NCBI GenBank assembly: GCA_021845725.1 | Contig: JAJZVL010000016.1 | Location: forward strand, 1-50,437 | DNA from: Actinomycetes bacterium | GTDB lineage: Bacteria; Actinomycetota; Acidimicrobiia; Acidimicrobiales; RAAP-2 | DNA length: 50,437 nt | Direction of reading: 5' to 3' | Part shown: positions 6,726 to 14,697 of the stretch, in pieces | How the letters are laid out: each line of letters begins with the position of its first letter | Position numbering within the stretch: the stretch's first letter is position 1 | Translations under genes and position numbers: made by a program | Notes under the pieces: model-generated | Told to the model about the DNA's origin: nothing | Seen by the model: the letters and a program-made list of their open reading frames with translations, nothing else | The model's database searches: none

Positions 6726-9304
6726 CGGCCCCCGAGACGTCCAGCTTCGACCGGGCACCCGGCTCCCAGACGACCTTCCTGGGCAAGAGCATCTCGCGCC
6801 GGGTCTTCCTTGAAGGCACGGCGGCCGTGGGCGGCGGAGCCGTCGTCGCCTCGCACCTCGGGCTCGCCGGCGGGTTGTCGAAGAAGCCCGTCGTGAAGGC
6901 GCTCACCGCCGCCTCGACCTCGTCGACCGCGGGCAACGTCGTGCGGGTGAAAGAGCAGGTGTTCAACGACGTGTGCTCTCCCAACTGCTGGCAGGCGTGT
7001 CGGATCGAATCCCACGTCCGCACAGGCCGGCTTACGAAGACCGCGATGGAGCCATTTCCAGAGGCCCGCTACAACCGGATCTGCCTTCGCGGTCTTTCGC
7101 ACACGCAGTGGGTCTACAGCCCTGCCCGGATCAAGTTCCCGATGAAGCGGGTCGGTCCACGTGGCTCGGGCAAGTGGAAGCGAATCAGCTGGGACGAAGC
7201 GACCACCACGATCGCCGACTCAATGAAAAGCATCCGCGATCGCTATGGCTCGAAAGCGTTTGCCATGTGGCGGGGATTCGGAAACTACGGCGTCGTCGCC
7301 GGGTACGCATCCCAGACCCTGGCGAACGCCTATCAGGCGACCGCGCTAGAGATGATCGAACCGACCTGGGGAATCGACGTTGCTGTGTCTCTCGGGGTAA
7401 GTCAAGTTGGGCTCTCAAATGCAAACAACGAGTCTCTCGACATGTCCAACGCCGAGCTGCTCATCGTGTGGGGCAACAATCTGACCGAAGCCCAGGTGCA
7501 GGAGTGGCACTTCGTCGCCGACGCGCTCGACAGAGGCGCGTCACTGGTGGTGATCGATCCGAATTTCTCGATCACCGCGTCCAAGGCCACCAAGTGGATC
7601 CCACTCCGTCCCGGTTCAGATCCCGCGTTCGGACTCTCACTGATCAACGTGATCATCACTGAAAAGCTTTACGACGAAGCGTTCATCACTGCCCATACGA
7701 CGCTGCCGTTCTTGGTGCGAGAGGACAATGGCATGTTCCTTCGGACAAGCGCGGGCACGAACATCATGGCGTGGGACCGAACGAGCGGATCTGCGCTGCC
7801 CGCGGCCCAGGTCACTGCGCCAGAATTGACCGGAACGTTCGACGTGAACGGCGTGACGGTCCGGCCTGCGTTCCAGCTCCTGGCAGACCGGGTTGCTGAC
7901 TGGACACCTGAACAGGCCCAGTCTACTACCGAAGTGAGTCCTGAGGATGTTCGCTGGCTGGCCCGTAGCTACGCGTCGACGAAGAAATCATTCATCTTTG
8001 CGAGCATGGGAATCGATCGCTGGTGGAACGGTGACCAGAACGGTCGAGTCATTGCAACGCTCGGTTCGCTCACGCACAATTTCGGGCGCTCAGGAGCGGC
8101 AATAGGGTGCCAAGGGGGAGGTGCATATCTGGGAATGCCCTTGTCACCGGGCCAACCTGGTCCTACGGTCTCGGCAGTGCCGACCTCCGCCTATCCCCTG
8201 CCCCCTTGGTATGCCTATGACGCAATCGAGCGCGGCAAGACCAAAATGCTCGTTCCTCTTGATGGCAAGCATCCGACAAAGGGTGTGACGAAAGACATGA
8301 TCGATGTGGACTGGCCGATCAAAGCGGTGTGGTTCATGAGTGGAAATCCACTGAGTAACATGCAGGATTCGCGTCGGCTCCTGGAATTAGTGAAAGACGA
8401 ATCAAAACTCGAGTTAGTTGTCGCATTTGATTCTATGCCTACTGATACGGTCCGATATGCAGACATTGTCCTTCCTAGTGCCCATTGGCTGGAGGGCGAT
8501 GATGTGATCGCGGGTTTTACGCACCCATATATAATGCGTCGTGAGAAGGCGGTGGAGGCCCCAGGTGAGGCAAAATCAGATTATGAGGCGTTCGGCCTGG
8601 TTGCGGATAAGTTGGGGTTCGGTCATTACTACGCGCTCACGGCGCGGGAATTGGCAAACTCATATGTCAAAGCGGCTGCGCTCGAGCTGGGTAGTGAGGG
8701 TGAGACATTGTATGAGCAGTACGATGCTACTGGGGTCGTGAGGTTTTCACGACCCGTCTATATCGGCGCTACCACCCCGGCCTTTACAACTCCGACCGGG
8801 CGTCTAGAGATCTACTCTGAGCGAGTGCTCGTAAATTATCCGCCACAAGGCTTCATTCCGGTCGGCACAGGCGTTGACCCGCTGCCGCGGTGGGAGCCTC
8901 CTGCGCAGGCATGGCCGACGAACCCCCTGCACAAGAAGTACCCACTCGCCTACATGCAAGAGCATTCTCGATGGAGGGTCCATACGACGTTTTTCGATCA
9001 GCCATGGCTGCGGGAGGTGAATCCGCAGCCGTACGTTGATATCGCATTGGAAGACGCGCGGCGGCGTGGCATACGACAGGGGGATTACGTAGAGCTGTTC
9101 AATGATTATGGAACTACGGTGGCGGTGGCCCGCGTCTCTGGGAAAATGCGCCCAGGCCAGGTGAATCTTCCCAAGGGGTGGCAACGCTTTCAGACGCGGA
9201 ACGACACTGGCTACTCAGACATCACGAACCTATGGATCAATCCGATCACTTCGAACGGTTCCTATTTCGACAACCTGGTCGAAGTCCGAAAGGTGGAAGG
9301 CTGA
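6722..9304 (+). CDS. Tat-exported molybdopterin oxidoreductase, DMSO reductase superfamily
   Basis: 860 aa catalytic subunit. Residues 25-30 are SRRVFL, a twin-arginine motif followed by a hydrophobic stretch, so export by Tat is expected. Cys85, Cys89, Cys93 and Cys121 form the N-terminal [4Fe-4S] motif (C-x3-C-x3-C-x27-C), the spacing seen in DmsA-like enzymes. Further on come VWGNNLTEAQ, VIDPNF and IPLRPGSDPA, typical of bis-MGD binding. The C-terminus has the dinucleotide-binding beta-barrel with QGDYVELFNDYG. The region expected to supply the Mo ligand reads TWGIDVAVSLGV; Asp is a possible ligand, but this is not certain. Substrate is unknown (a sulfur compound, sulfoxide or similar is possible). 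Much of the gene is far lower in GC than its neighbours. Confidence 0.92.
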   Translation: MTAPETSSFDRAPGSQTTFLGKSISRRVFLEGTAAVGGGAVVASHLGLAGGLSKKPVVKALTAASTSSTAGNVVRVKEQVFNDVCSPNCWQACRIESHVRTGRLTKTAMEPFPEARYNRICLRGLSHTQWVYSPARIKFPMKRVGPRGSGKWKRISWDEATTTIADSMKSIRDRYGSKAFAMWRGFGNYGVVAGYASQTLANAYQATALEMIEPTWGIDVAVSLGVSQVGLSNANNESLDMSNAELLIVWGNNLTEAQVQEWHFVADALDRGASLVVIDPNFSITASKATKWIPLRPGSDPAFGLSLINVIITEKLYDEAFITAHTTLPFLVREDNGMFLRTSAGTNIMAWDRTSGSALPAAQVTAPELTGTFDVNGVTVRPAFQLLADRVADWTPEQAQSTTEVSPEDVRWLARSYASTKKSFIFASMGIDRWWNGDQNGRVIATLGSLTHNFGRSGAAIGCQGGGAYLGMPLSPGQPGPTVSAVPTSAYPLPPWYAYDAIERGKTKMLVPLDGKHPTKGVTKDMIDVDWPIKAVWFMSGNPLSNMQDSRRLLELVKDESKLELVVAFDSMPTDTVRYADIVLPSAHWLEGDDVIAGFTHPYIMRREKAVEAPGEAKSDYEAFGLVADKLGFGHYYALTARELANSYVKAAALELGSEGETLYEQYDATGVVRFSRPVYIGATTPAFTTPTGRLEIYSERVLVNYPPQGFIPVGTGVDPLPRWEPPAQAWPTNPLHKKYPLAYMQEHSRWRVHTTFFDQPWLREVNPQPYVDIALEDARRRGIRQGDYVELFNDYGTTVAVARVSGKMRPGQVNLPKGWQRFQTRNDTGYSDITNLWINPITSNGSYFDNLVEVRKVEG

Positions 9305-9305
9305 G

Positions 9306-10139
9306 ATGGAGACGACGGATCTCACCTACCCGGCCAATCCTTACGGCCGTCACGAAGAGACCCCCTATCCGAAGGCCCGGTGGGGGATGGTCATCGACCA
9401 GGATCGTTGCATCGGATGCTGGAGCTGCTCCGTCGCGTGCAAGTCCAACAACAACGAGCCGCTCGGACTGTGGTGGAACCGGATCCTGACCGTTCACGAG
9501 GACCCGACGGGTATGGACGTCACGGCTACCGGCGGTATCGACGAGCCCGTGGGGGAGTACCCGAACCTGTCGCTCGCCTACATGCCGGTGAATTGCTTCC
9601 ATTGCGACAATCCGCCATGCACGGAGGTGTGCCCTACGGCCGCGACCTACAAGCGCGAGGACGGGATCGTGATGATGGACTGGGAACGGTGCATCGGCTG
9701 TCGGTACTGCATGATCGCCTGTCCATACAACATGCGGGTGTTCAACTGGAGCGTGCCCGAGCAGGTTCCGGCGAATGAGAGCATCGATACCGGGGACGTC
9801 TACCACGTGGGCTCGCCTGCCAAGCCGCCTCGACCCAAGGGCGTCGTGGAGAAGTGCGACTTCTGCTACCAACGGGTGGACAATGGCATGCAGCCGTTCT
9901 GCATCGAGGTCTGCCCGGCACGGGCAAGGTTCTTCGGGGACCTGAACGACCCTGAGAGCGAGGTGTCGCTCCTCGTGCGCCACGCCGCGGTCAGCCAGGT
10001 CCGGCCGGACCTGGGGACGGACCCGAAGGTCTACTACATCCCCCCGAAGACGAGAGGAAACGGCGGATCGCAGACGCCGATCGCCCCGCTCTTCGTCAAT
10101 CCGACACGCCGCTACCTGTCCGGCACGGTGGTGGACTGA
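9306..10139 (+). CDS. Four-cluster Fe-S subunit (DmsB/PsrB/TtrB type)
   Basis: 277 aa. Four [4Fe-4S] motifs are visible: DRCIGCWSCSVACK (Cys35, 38, 41, 45), NCFHCDNPPCTEVCP, RCIGCRYCMIACP, and KCDFC followed by PFCIEVCP. This is the electron-transfer subunit of complex-iron-sulfur molybdoenzymes and links the Mo subunit to the NrfD-type membrane subunit. There is no Tat signal of its own; in this family it normally rides out with the catalytic subunit. It starts one base after the preceding stop, and GC returns here to the local norm (38 of 60 bases at 9361-9420). Confidence 0.95.
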   Translation: METTDLTYPANPYGRHEETPYPKARWGMVIDQDRCIGCWSCSVACKSNNNEPLGLWWNRILTVHEDPTGMDVTATGGIDEPVGEYPNLSLAYMPVNCFHCDNPPCTEVCPTAATYKREDGIVMMDWERCIGCRYCMIACPYNMRVFNWSVPEQVPANESIDTGDVYHVGSPAKPPRPKGVVEKCDFCYQRVDNGMQPFCIEVCPARARFFGDLNDPESEVSLLVRHAAVSQVRPDLGTDPKVYYIPPKTRGNGGSQTPIAPLFVNPTRRYLSGTVVD

Positions 10140-10237
10140 TGGCCGCCATCCGAAGAGGCCCCGGCGTCCGTACCGACGCCGAGAAGACATCGACGTCCCC
10201 GACGAGCCAGCCGAAGGCCACGAGGAGGCTGCCATGA
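10139..10237 (+). CDS. Possible 32-codon ORF bridging the Fe-S and NrfD genes
   Basis: ATG 10139 overlaps the stop of the Fe-S gene (TGATG). The frame reads 32 basic, Thr/Ser-rich residues and ends in TGA 10235-10237, which overlaps the NrfD ATG at 10234. Both junctions look like coupling overlaps, which would close the only 94-nt gap in this run. No homologue is known to me, so it may be a real small protein, a reinitiation device or chance. Confidence 0.25.
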   Translation: MAAIRRGPGVRTDAEKTSTSPTSQPKATRRLP

Positions 10238-11727
10238 CGACTGCCGCACATGAACCACGCTCGCGCCGGCCCATGCTCACCTGGGGGCGGCTCAGCGTCG
10301 CGGCCCTCCTGGCCATCGTGGTCTACGGGGGGTGGGCGTACAGCTACGAGATCTCGAACGGCCTCGGCGTGACCGCGATGCGCGACGTGCAGATCTGGGG
10401 TCTCTACATCATCGCCTTCATGTTCTTCGTGGGCGCGTCCGCCGGAGGCATGATCGTCGCGTCGGTGGGCACCATCTTCCACGTCCGCAAGGTCGAGCAC
10501 CTCTCGCGCTACGCCATCTTGGTGAGCCTGGTGACGATCACGATCGCGGGCCTGCTCATCTTCCCCGACCTGGGCGAGCCACAGCGTTTCTGGCACATGT
10601 TCGTCTTCGCCAACTGGTCCTCGCCCATGATCTGGGACGTCATCGTCGTCCTCTTCTACGGGGCGTTCAACCTTGCCTATCTCTGGGTCCACATGCGCAG
10701 CGACCTGGCGGCGCGACACAGCTGGTTGGCGTTCGGGTTCACGCGCAACGACGAGAAGGCCCTGCGCCGCGATCGGCGCCTCATCGTCGCCGGCGCGTAC
10801 TTCGCCCTCCCGCTCGCCTTCGGGCTGCACTCGATCACCGCGTGGATCATCGGAACCCAGCCCGCACACCCCTACTGGTACTCGACGGTGATGGCGCCGT
10901 GGTTCGTCGCCTCGGCCATCGTGTCGGGCATCGCGCTGGTGCTGGTCACCCTCATCGTCCTGGAGCGGCTCGGCAGGGTCGAGATCGGCTCTGACGCCCT
11001 CCGGTGGCTGTCAGGGTTCCTCGCCGTGTCGATCGCTCTGGAGCTGTTCCTCATCATCGCCGACGTCGTCACGATCAGCGCCGGCCGAGTGCCTGGCGAC
11101 TGGGACGCGCTGGCACAGATGGCCCTCGGCTCCTACGCCTGGGTCTTCTGGGGGGAGATCGGGACTGCGGCCGCCGGGCTCGCGTTGGTGATCGCGCCCT
11201 GGGGCAGGTCCAGATGGCGTGTTGCCGCGGGTGCCTCAGCGCTGGTCCTCGTGAGCACGGCCTTCATGCGGACCCAGCTCATGCTCGGTGGCCTGCGCTA
11301 CCCGAACCTCGGTTACCCACCTGGCATCTCGCTCGGCACTCCGCAGCAGCTCACCACCGGCGGCGCCGTCACGTCGGGGGTGTCGCCCTTCCTGCCGACG
11401 CGGTCCTCCTTCGTGCAGCTCGGCCACTACGGGCCGACCTGGCTCGAATGGTCGATCGTCATCGCCTTCTGCGCCCTGTGGGCACTGCTCGTCATCGTCG
11501 GTCTGCGGTTCTTGCCGATGCAACCGTCGGCCGCTGCCCCCGACAGCCCGCTCTCGGATCCTGGTGCCGCGCCTGCGAGTGCCCCCGCGTCGATGCGAGG
11601 GGCCGGGGCGGGGATACCGGCGCCGGGCCTCAGCATGAGCCGGGTCGACAACGTGCTGCCAGCCACAGCGCGATTGTCTGCGGGTCCCGGTGCAGACGGC
11701 CGGCAGAGATCGCCGGGCACGTGGTGA
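10234..11727 (+). CDS. NrfD/PsrC-type polytopic membrane subunit
   Basis: 497 aa integral membrane protein with about nine to ten hydrophobic segments between residues 18 and 430. Conserved-looking features are the first helices (GGWAYSYEISNGLGVTAMRD, then SAGGMIV) and LLIFPDLGEPQRFWHM. In PsrC-like proteins this last loop is near the quinone site. It would pass electrons between the quinone pool and the Fe-S/Mo subunits. The C-terminal 75 residues are Ala/Pro/Gly-rich and probably disordered. GAGGAGG upstream of ATG 10234 is a good ribosome site. The stop overlaps the GTG of the chaperone gene. Confidence 0.93.
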   Translation: MTTAAHEPRSRRPMLTWGRLSVAALLAIVVYGGWAYSYEISNGLGVTAMRDVQIWGLYIIAFMFFVGASAGGMIVASVGTIFHVRKVEHLSRYAILVSLVTITIAGLLIFPDLGEPQRFWHMFVFANWSSPMIWDVIVVLFYGAFNLAYLWVHMRSDLAARHSWLAFGFTRNDEKALRRDRRLIVAGAYFALPLAFGLHSITAWIIGTQPAHPYWYSTVMAPWFVASAIVSGIALVLVTLIVLERLGRVEIGSDALRWLSGFLAVSIALELFLIIADVVTISAGRVPGDWDALAQMALGSYAWVFWGEIGTAAAGLALVIAPWGRSRWRVAAGASALVLVSTAFMRTQLMLGGLRYPNLGYPPGISLGTPQQLTTGGAVTSGVSPFLPTRSSFVQLGHYGPTWLEWSIVIAFCALWALLVIVGLRFLPMQPSAAAPDSPLSDPGAAPASAPASMRGAGAGIPAPGLSMSRVDNVLPATARLSAGPGADGRQRSPGTW

Positions 11728-11768
11728 GCGGGCGCGGGGTGAGCGAGCGCGAGGTGAGCGAGCCGGCC
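11724..11768 (+). repeat. 15-bp tandem repeat that carries the start codon, three copies
   Basis: GTGAGCGGGCGCGGG, GTGAGCGAGCGCGAG and GTGAGCGAGCCGGCC follow one another at 11724, 11739 and 11754. All three GTGs are in frame, so the start codon of the TorD-like gene has been triplicated together with its context. Confidence 0.85.
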
Positions 11769-12542
11769 GCGGCCCCGGGAGACGGGGAGACGCCGGCTGG
11801 GCTACGCCAGGCGTGGGAGCTCCTCGCGGAGGCCGCTCGTCGACGGGCGATGGCGTGGCGGCGGCTCTCCGAGGCCTTCTACGGACCGGACGAAGACTGG
11901 GTGGACCAGCTCGTCTCCGGTGGCGTCGAGGCCGACCTTCGCTGGGCAACGTCGTGGCTCGACGCCAACCGGGAGCTCTACGACCCGGCGCTGCTCGCAT
12001 TGCATCGCTATGTCGAGCTACGTGCCGGAGCGGACGCGCAGGCTGTCCTGGAGGAGCTGGCGGTCGACCACGCCAGGCTGTTCGTCGGACCGGAGAACCC
12101 GCCGGCGTCGCCGTACGAGTCGGTGTGGACCGACGTGGACCCGATGAGCGGGAAGCCCATCATCAACGCCCCTTCCACCATCGCCGTCGTCGAGGCCTAC
12201 AAGGAGCACGGGCTCTCCCAGAGCCCCGATCATCTGGACCTCCCCGATCACGTCGCGACCGAGGCCGAGCTCTTGTGCTTCCTCTGCGAGCGCGAGGCTG
12301 CAGCCTGGAGCGAGGGCGAGCCCGACCGGGCCAAGGATCTGCGTGCCGCCGAACAGCGGTTCATCACCGCGCACCTCGGGCGGTTCGCCCCTGAGCTCTG
12401 CGCGGCGATCGACGCCCACGGCCGTGAGACCTGCTACGCCGCGTTCGCCAGCTTCCTCCTCGCCCATCTGACCATCGAGTCGGGCACGCCCTATCTCGAC
12501 GTCGTCGGCTCGATCTGGAGCTCGCCGGGCCGCAAGGCCTAG
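11724..12542 (+). CDS. TorD/DmsD-family redox-enzyme maturation chaperone
   Basis: 272 aa all-alpha protein. The family signature is EELAVDHARLFVGPENPPAS followed by PYESVW, close to the TorD consensus. These chaperones bind the Tat signal of a molybdoenzyme and hold it until the cofactor is inserted, so the Mo subunit three genes upstream is the expected client. The start is taken as GTG 11724, which overlaps the NrfD stop, but GTG 11739 and 11754 are equally in frame because of the 15-bp repeat. The first 25 residues look like repeat-derived filler. Confidence 0.9.
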   Translation: MSGRGVSEREVSEPAAAPGDGETPAGLRQAWELLAEAARRRAMAWRRLSEAFYGPDEDWVDQLVSGGVEADLRWATSWLDANRELYDPALLALHRYVELRAGADAQAVLEELAVDHARLFVGPENPPASPYESVWTDVDPMSGKPIINAPSTIAVVEAYKEHGLSQSPDHLDLPDHVATEAELLCFLCEREAAAWSEGEPDRAKDLRAAEQRFITAHLGRFAPELCAAIDAHGRETCYAAFASFLLAHLTIESGTPYLDVVGSIWSSPGRKA

Positions 12543-12547
12543 CCGGT

Positions 12548-14239
12548 ATGGGACTGTTCCGGCGCCCGAGCTGGTCGCCGGTCGCCGACGGCCCGACCGG
12601 GGTGGCCCGTGTTCGCCACGGGCGCGCGACGGTCGTGGTGTGCGGGGACCGGCTCGACGGCCCGGCCCGAGCTGCGCTGGCCAGCTCCGCCGGAACGGCC
12701 GTGGGCACAGCCATTGGCAGGGCCGCTCGCCCGGTATCCGGAGAACCGGAGACGGGGACCCCCGCCCAGGTCGTGGTCATCGAGCAGCTGTGCGCGCACC
12801 CCGAGCGGCTCGGCACCTTCTACGAGAAGTACCGCCCGCAGGCACTGGTCGTCGCCGCCTGCGCGTTGGGGGCATCTCGCGCCGCGGCGGACGAGGCGGT
12901 CGGCGCCGGCGCCGACGCCGGTCGTGTGCTCGCCAGGTCGCTGGCAGCGGCGCTCCGACGCAGCGGTCCACAGCGCGCGCTCGTGGTCGCCGCGTCGTGC
13001 CGAGCCTGGTCGTGCCGGGCGCGCGTGCTCGCGGGTGCACCCCTGGCCGGGCACCGGCCCTGGCGATCCGGAGAGCAGCTCGATCGTCGGAGCCTGCTTG
13101 GCGCGTGGCGCGGGCAGCCGTCGACCAGCGCGCGCGTCGACCAGGGGCTCTGCGCTGGTGCGGACCGATGCGGACGCTGCATCCAAGACTGCCCGAGCGG
13201 TGCGATCACCGTGAAGGGGGGGGTGCCCGAGGTCGATCCTCTCGAGTGCGTCTCTTGTGGCCGGTGCGTCGCGACCTGCCCGTCGCACGCCATCTCCATG
13301 CCAGGCGCAGATCTCGACGGGCTCGCGGCAGAGCTCGAAGGCCTGCTGGCAGAGGGTCTCCGCGACATCTCGGTCGCCTGCGAGCGCGGCGGCATGGACC
13401 GGGAGCGCGCGAACGGGCACCCGATGGGAAAGGGCGCTGCGGGGGAGGGCGCGACGATGGCCGAGCACGCCAGCCCCGGCGTCGAGGCCGAGATGTTCGT
13501 GCCGTGCGCCGCCATGCTCGGTCCGGGAGTGCTGATGTCGCTGTCGGGCGCCGGTGTCCAGGTCGACGCCGTGACATGTGCAGACTGCCCCAGCCGTGGG
13601 GTCGTCGACGCCACCGCCAGGTTCGCCGAGCAGCTTGCCGTCGCTCTTGGCACGGTCGGTCCCGACGCTGCCCGGGAGCCGCGTGGACCAACCCCCTCGC
13701 TCCTCATGTGGCACGAGCCCGAGGCGACCAACGACGTGGTGGCGCGTGCTTCCCGTGCGAACAAGAGCCTCAGCGGCGGCGATCGCGACGGCGGGGTGAT
13801 CCTCGGCCCGGGTGCTGCCACCTTCGTGGTGGGCGTCGACGGCGAGCTGTGCTCCGTGTGCGGCGCGTGCGCCCTCGCGTGCCCGGCGGCGGCGATCTCG
13901 TACGACCCGGGTGATCAGGCGCTCGAGGTGGACTCCTCGCGCTGCGTGGGCTGCCGTCGCTGTGTGAGCGTGTGCCCGGAGTCGGCGATCTGTGTGGAAC
14001 GGGGCATCGACATGGACGCGGTCCTGACCGGGCCCTCGTCGTTCAGGGCTGCGCCACACGCACAGGCATGCCTGCAGTGCGGTGGGTCCACCAGCAGCGA
14101 CCCGCTGGTCGCCGCGGTCCAGCGCCGGCTCGCTGCACGAGGTAGGCCGGCGGCACTGGTCGCGAGCCTGAGCTCCCGAGCTGCGCATGGACCTTCGCCC
14201 CTGGGCGGGAGCGACGGCGGTGTGTACGCTCGTTGGTGA
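12548..14239 (+). CDS. Polyferredoxin with four [4Fe-4S] motifs and an MvhD-like middle region
   Basis: 563 aa soluble protein. Two ferredoxin pairs are separated by about 190 residues: Cys202, 208, 211, 215 (x5 spacing in the first gap) with Cys234, 237, 240, 244, and Cys435, 438, 441, 445 with Cys466, 469, 472, 476. Between them, FVPCAAMLGPGVLMSL and TCADCPSRG resemble the delta-subunit (MvhD/FlpD) pattern seen with heterodisulfide reductases. That comparison is weak and by eye. Near the C-terminus there is ACLQCGG. It starts 6 nt after the TorD-like gene, with only a weak ribosome site. It is a plausible soluble electron carrier between the Mo module and the hydrogenase-like complex downstream; the direction of flow is unknown. 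Confidence 0.8.
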   Translation: MGLFRRPSWSPVADGPTGVARVRHGRATVVVCGDRLDGPARAALASSAGTAVGTAIGRAARPVSGEPETGTPAQVVVIEQLCAHPERLGTFYEKYRPQALVVAACALGASRAAADEAVGAGADAGRVLARSLAAALRRSGPQRALVVAASCRAWSCRARVLAGAPLAGHRPWRSGEQLDRRSLLGAWRGQPSTSARVDQGLCAGADRCGRCIQDCPSGAITVKGGVPEVDPLECVSCGRCVATCPSHAISMPGADLDGLAAELEGLLAEGLRDISVACERGGMDRERANGHPMGKGAAGEGATMAEHASPGVEAEMFVPCAAMLGPGVLMSLSGAGVQVDAVTCADCPSRGVVDATARFAEQLAVALGTVGPDAAREPRGPTPSLLMWHEPEATNDVVARASRANKSLSGGDRDGGVILGPGAATFVVGVDGELCSVCGACALACPAAAISYDPGDQALEVDSSRCVGCRRCVSVCPESAICVERGIDMDAVLTGPSSFRAAPHAQACLQCGGSTSSDPLVAAVQRRLAARGRPAALVASLSSRAAHGPSPLGGSDGGVYARW

Positions 14240-14317
14240 GCGGTTGCGGCGCACGATGACCGCTTCCATCGGGCAGGTGGCAGGTGAAGGTGCGCCAGGA
14301 AGGTTTGGAGGTTCGTG

Positions 14318-14515
14318 GTGCTCGCAGACATCTTCGGCATGGACGGCGTGTTGGTGGTCATCGTCATCGTGGCGGTGCTCTTCGGGGCATCGGCCATTCC
14401 AAAGCTGGCGCGGAACCTCGGAGCAGCGCGCAGCGAGTTCGAGAAGGGCATGAAGGAGTCCGCCGCGGCGAAGGAGACTGACGGCAGCTCCACGCATCCG
14501 CCGACCGGCACCTGA
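14318..14515 (+). CDS. tatA: Twin-arginine translocase subunit TatA
   Basis: 65 aa. One N-terminal hydrophobic helix (VLVVIVIVAVLFGASAIPKL) is followed by the amphipathic helix with ARNLGAARSEFEKG and a short polar tail, the TatA layout. GGAGG at 14307-14311 is 6 nt from GTG 14318 and only 3 nt from GTG 14315, so 14318 is preferred. Placing tatA directly after a Tat-dependent Mo enzyme suggests supply of the export machinery; tatC and another TatA/B-type gene lie at 41193-42461. Confidence 0.88.
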   Translation: MLADIFGMDGVLVVIVIVAVLFGASAIPKLARNLGAARSEFEKGMKESAAAKETDGSSTHPPTGT

Positions 14516-14633
14516 CCGTCACCGTCACCAGGCCGCCCGCAGTTGCGGGCCGCCGGACGCACCCTGGCGGTGAGCCGATGCGGTAATCTCTGACCCGCCA
14601 GATGAGTCCCTGGTGGGCCGAAGCGCCCGAACT

Positions 14634-14664
14634 GCCCGTATGGGATGCGTCATCCCATACGGGC
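14634..14664. promoter_or_regulatory. 31-bp palindrome upstream of the hydrogenase-like operon
   Basis: GCCCGTATGGGATG (14634-14647), CGT, then CATCCCATACGGGC (14651-14664) is a perfect 14-bp inverted repeat with a 3-nt centre. It ends about 33 nt before the operon's start codon. It is AT-richer than its surroundings and has no trailing T-run, so an operator for a dimeric regulator is more likely than a terminator, though an attenuator hairpin is possible. Confidence 0.7.
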
Positions 14665-14697
14665 TAATGGCCTCTACGCGATTGCGTGGAGGAGCAT

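Noticed and set aside
7040-9300. Mobile element around the low-GC part of the Mo gene
   Set aside because: There is no transposase, terminal inverted repeat or target duplication, and the frame stays intact; gene replacement fits better.
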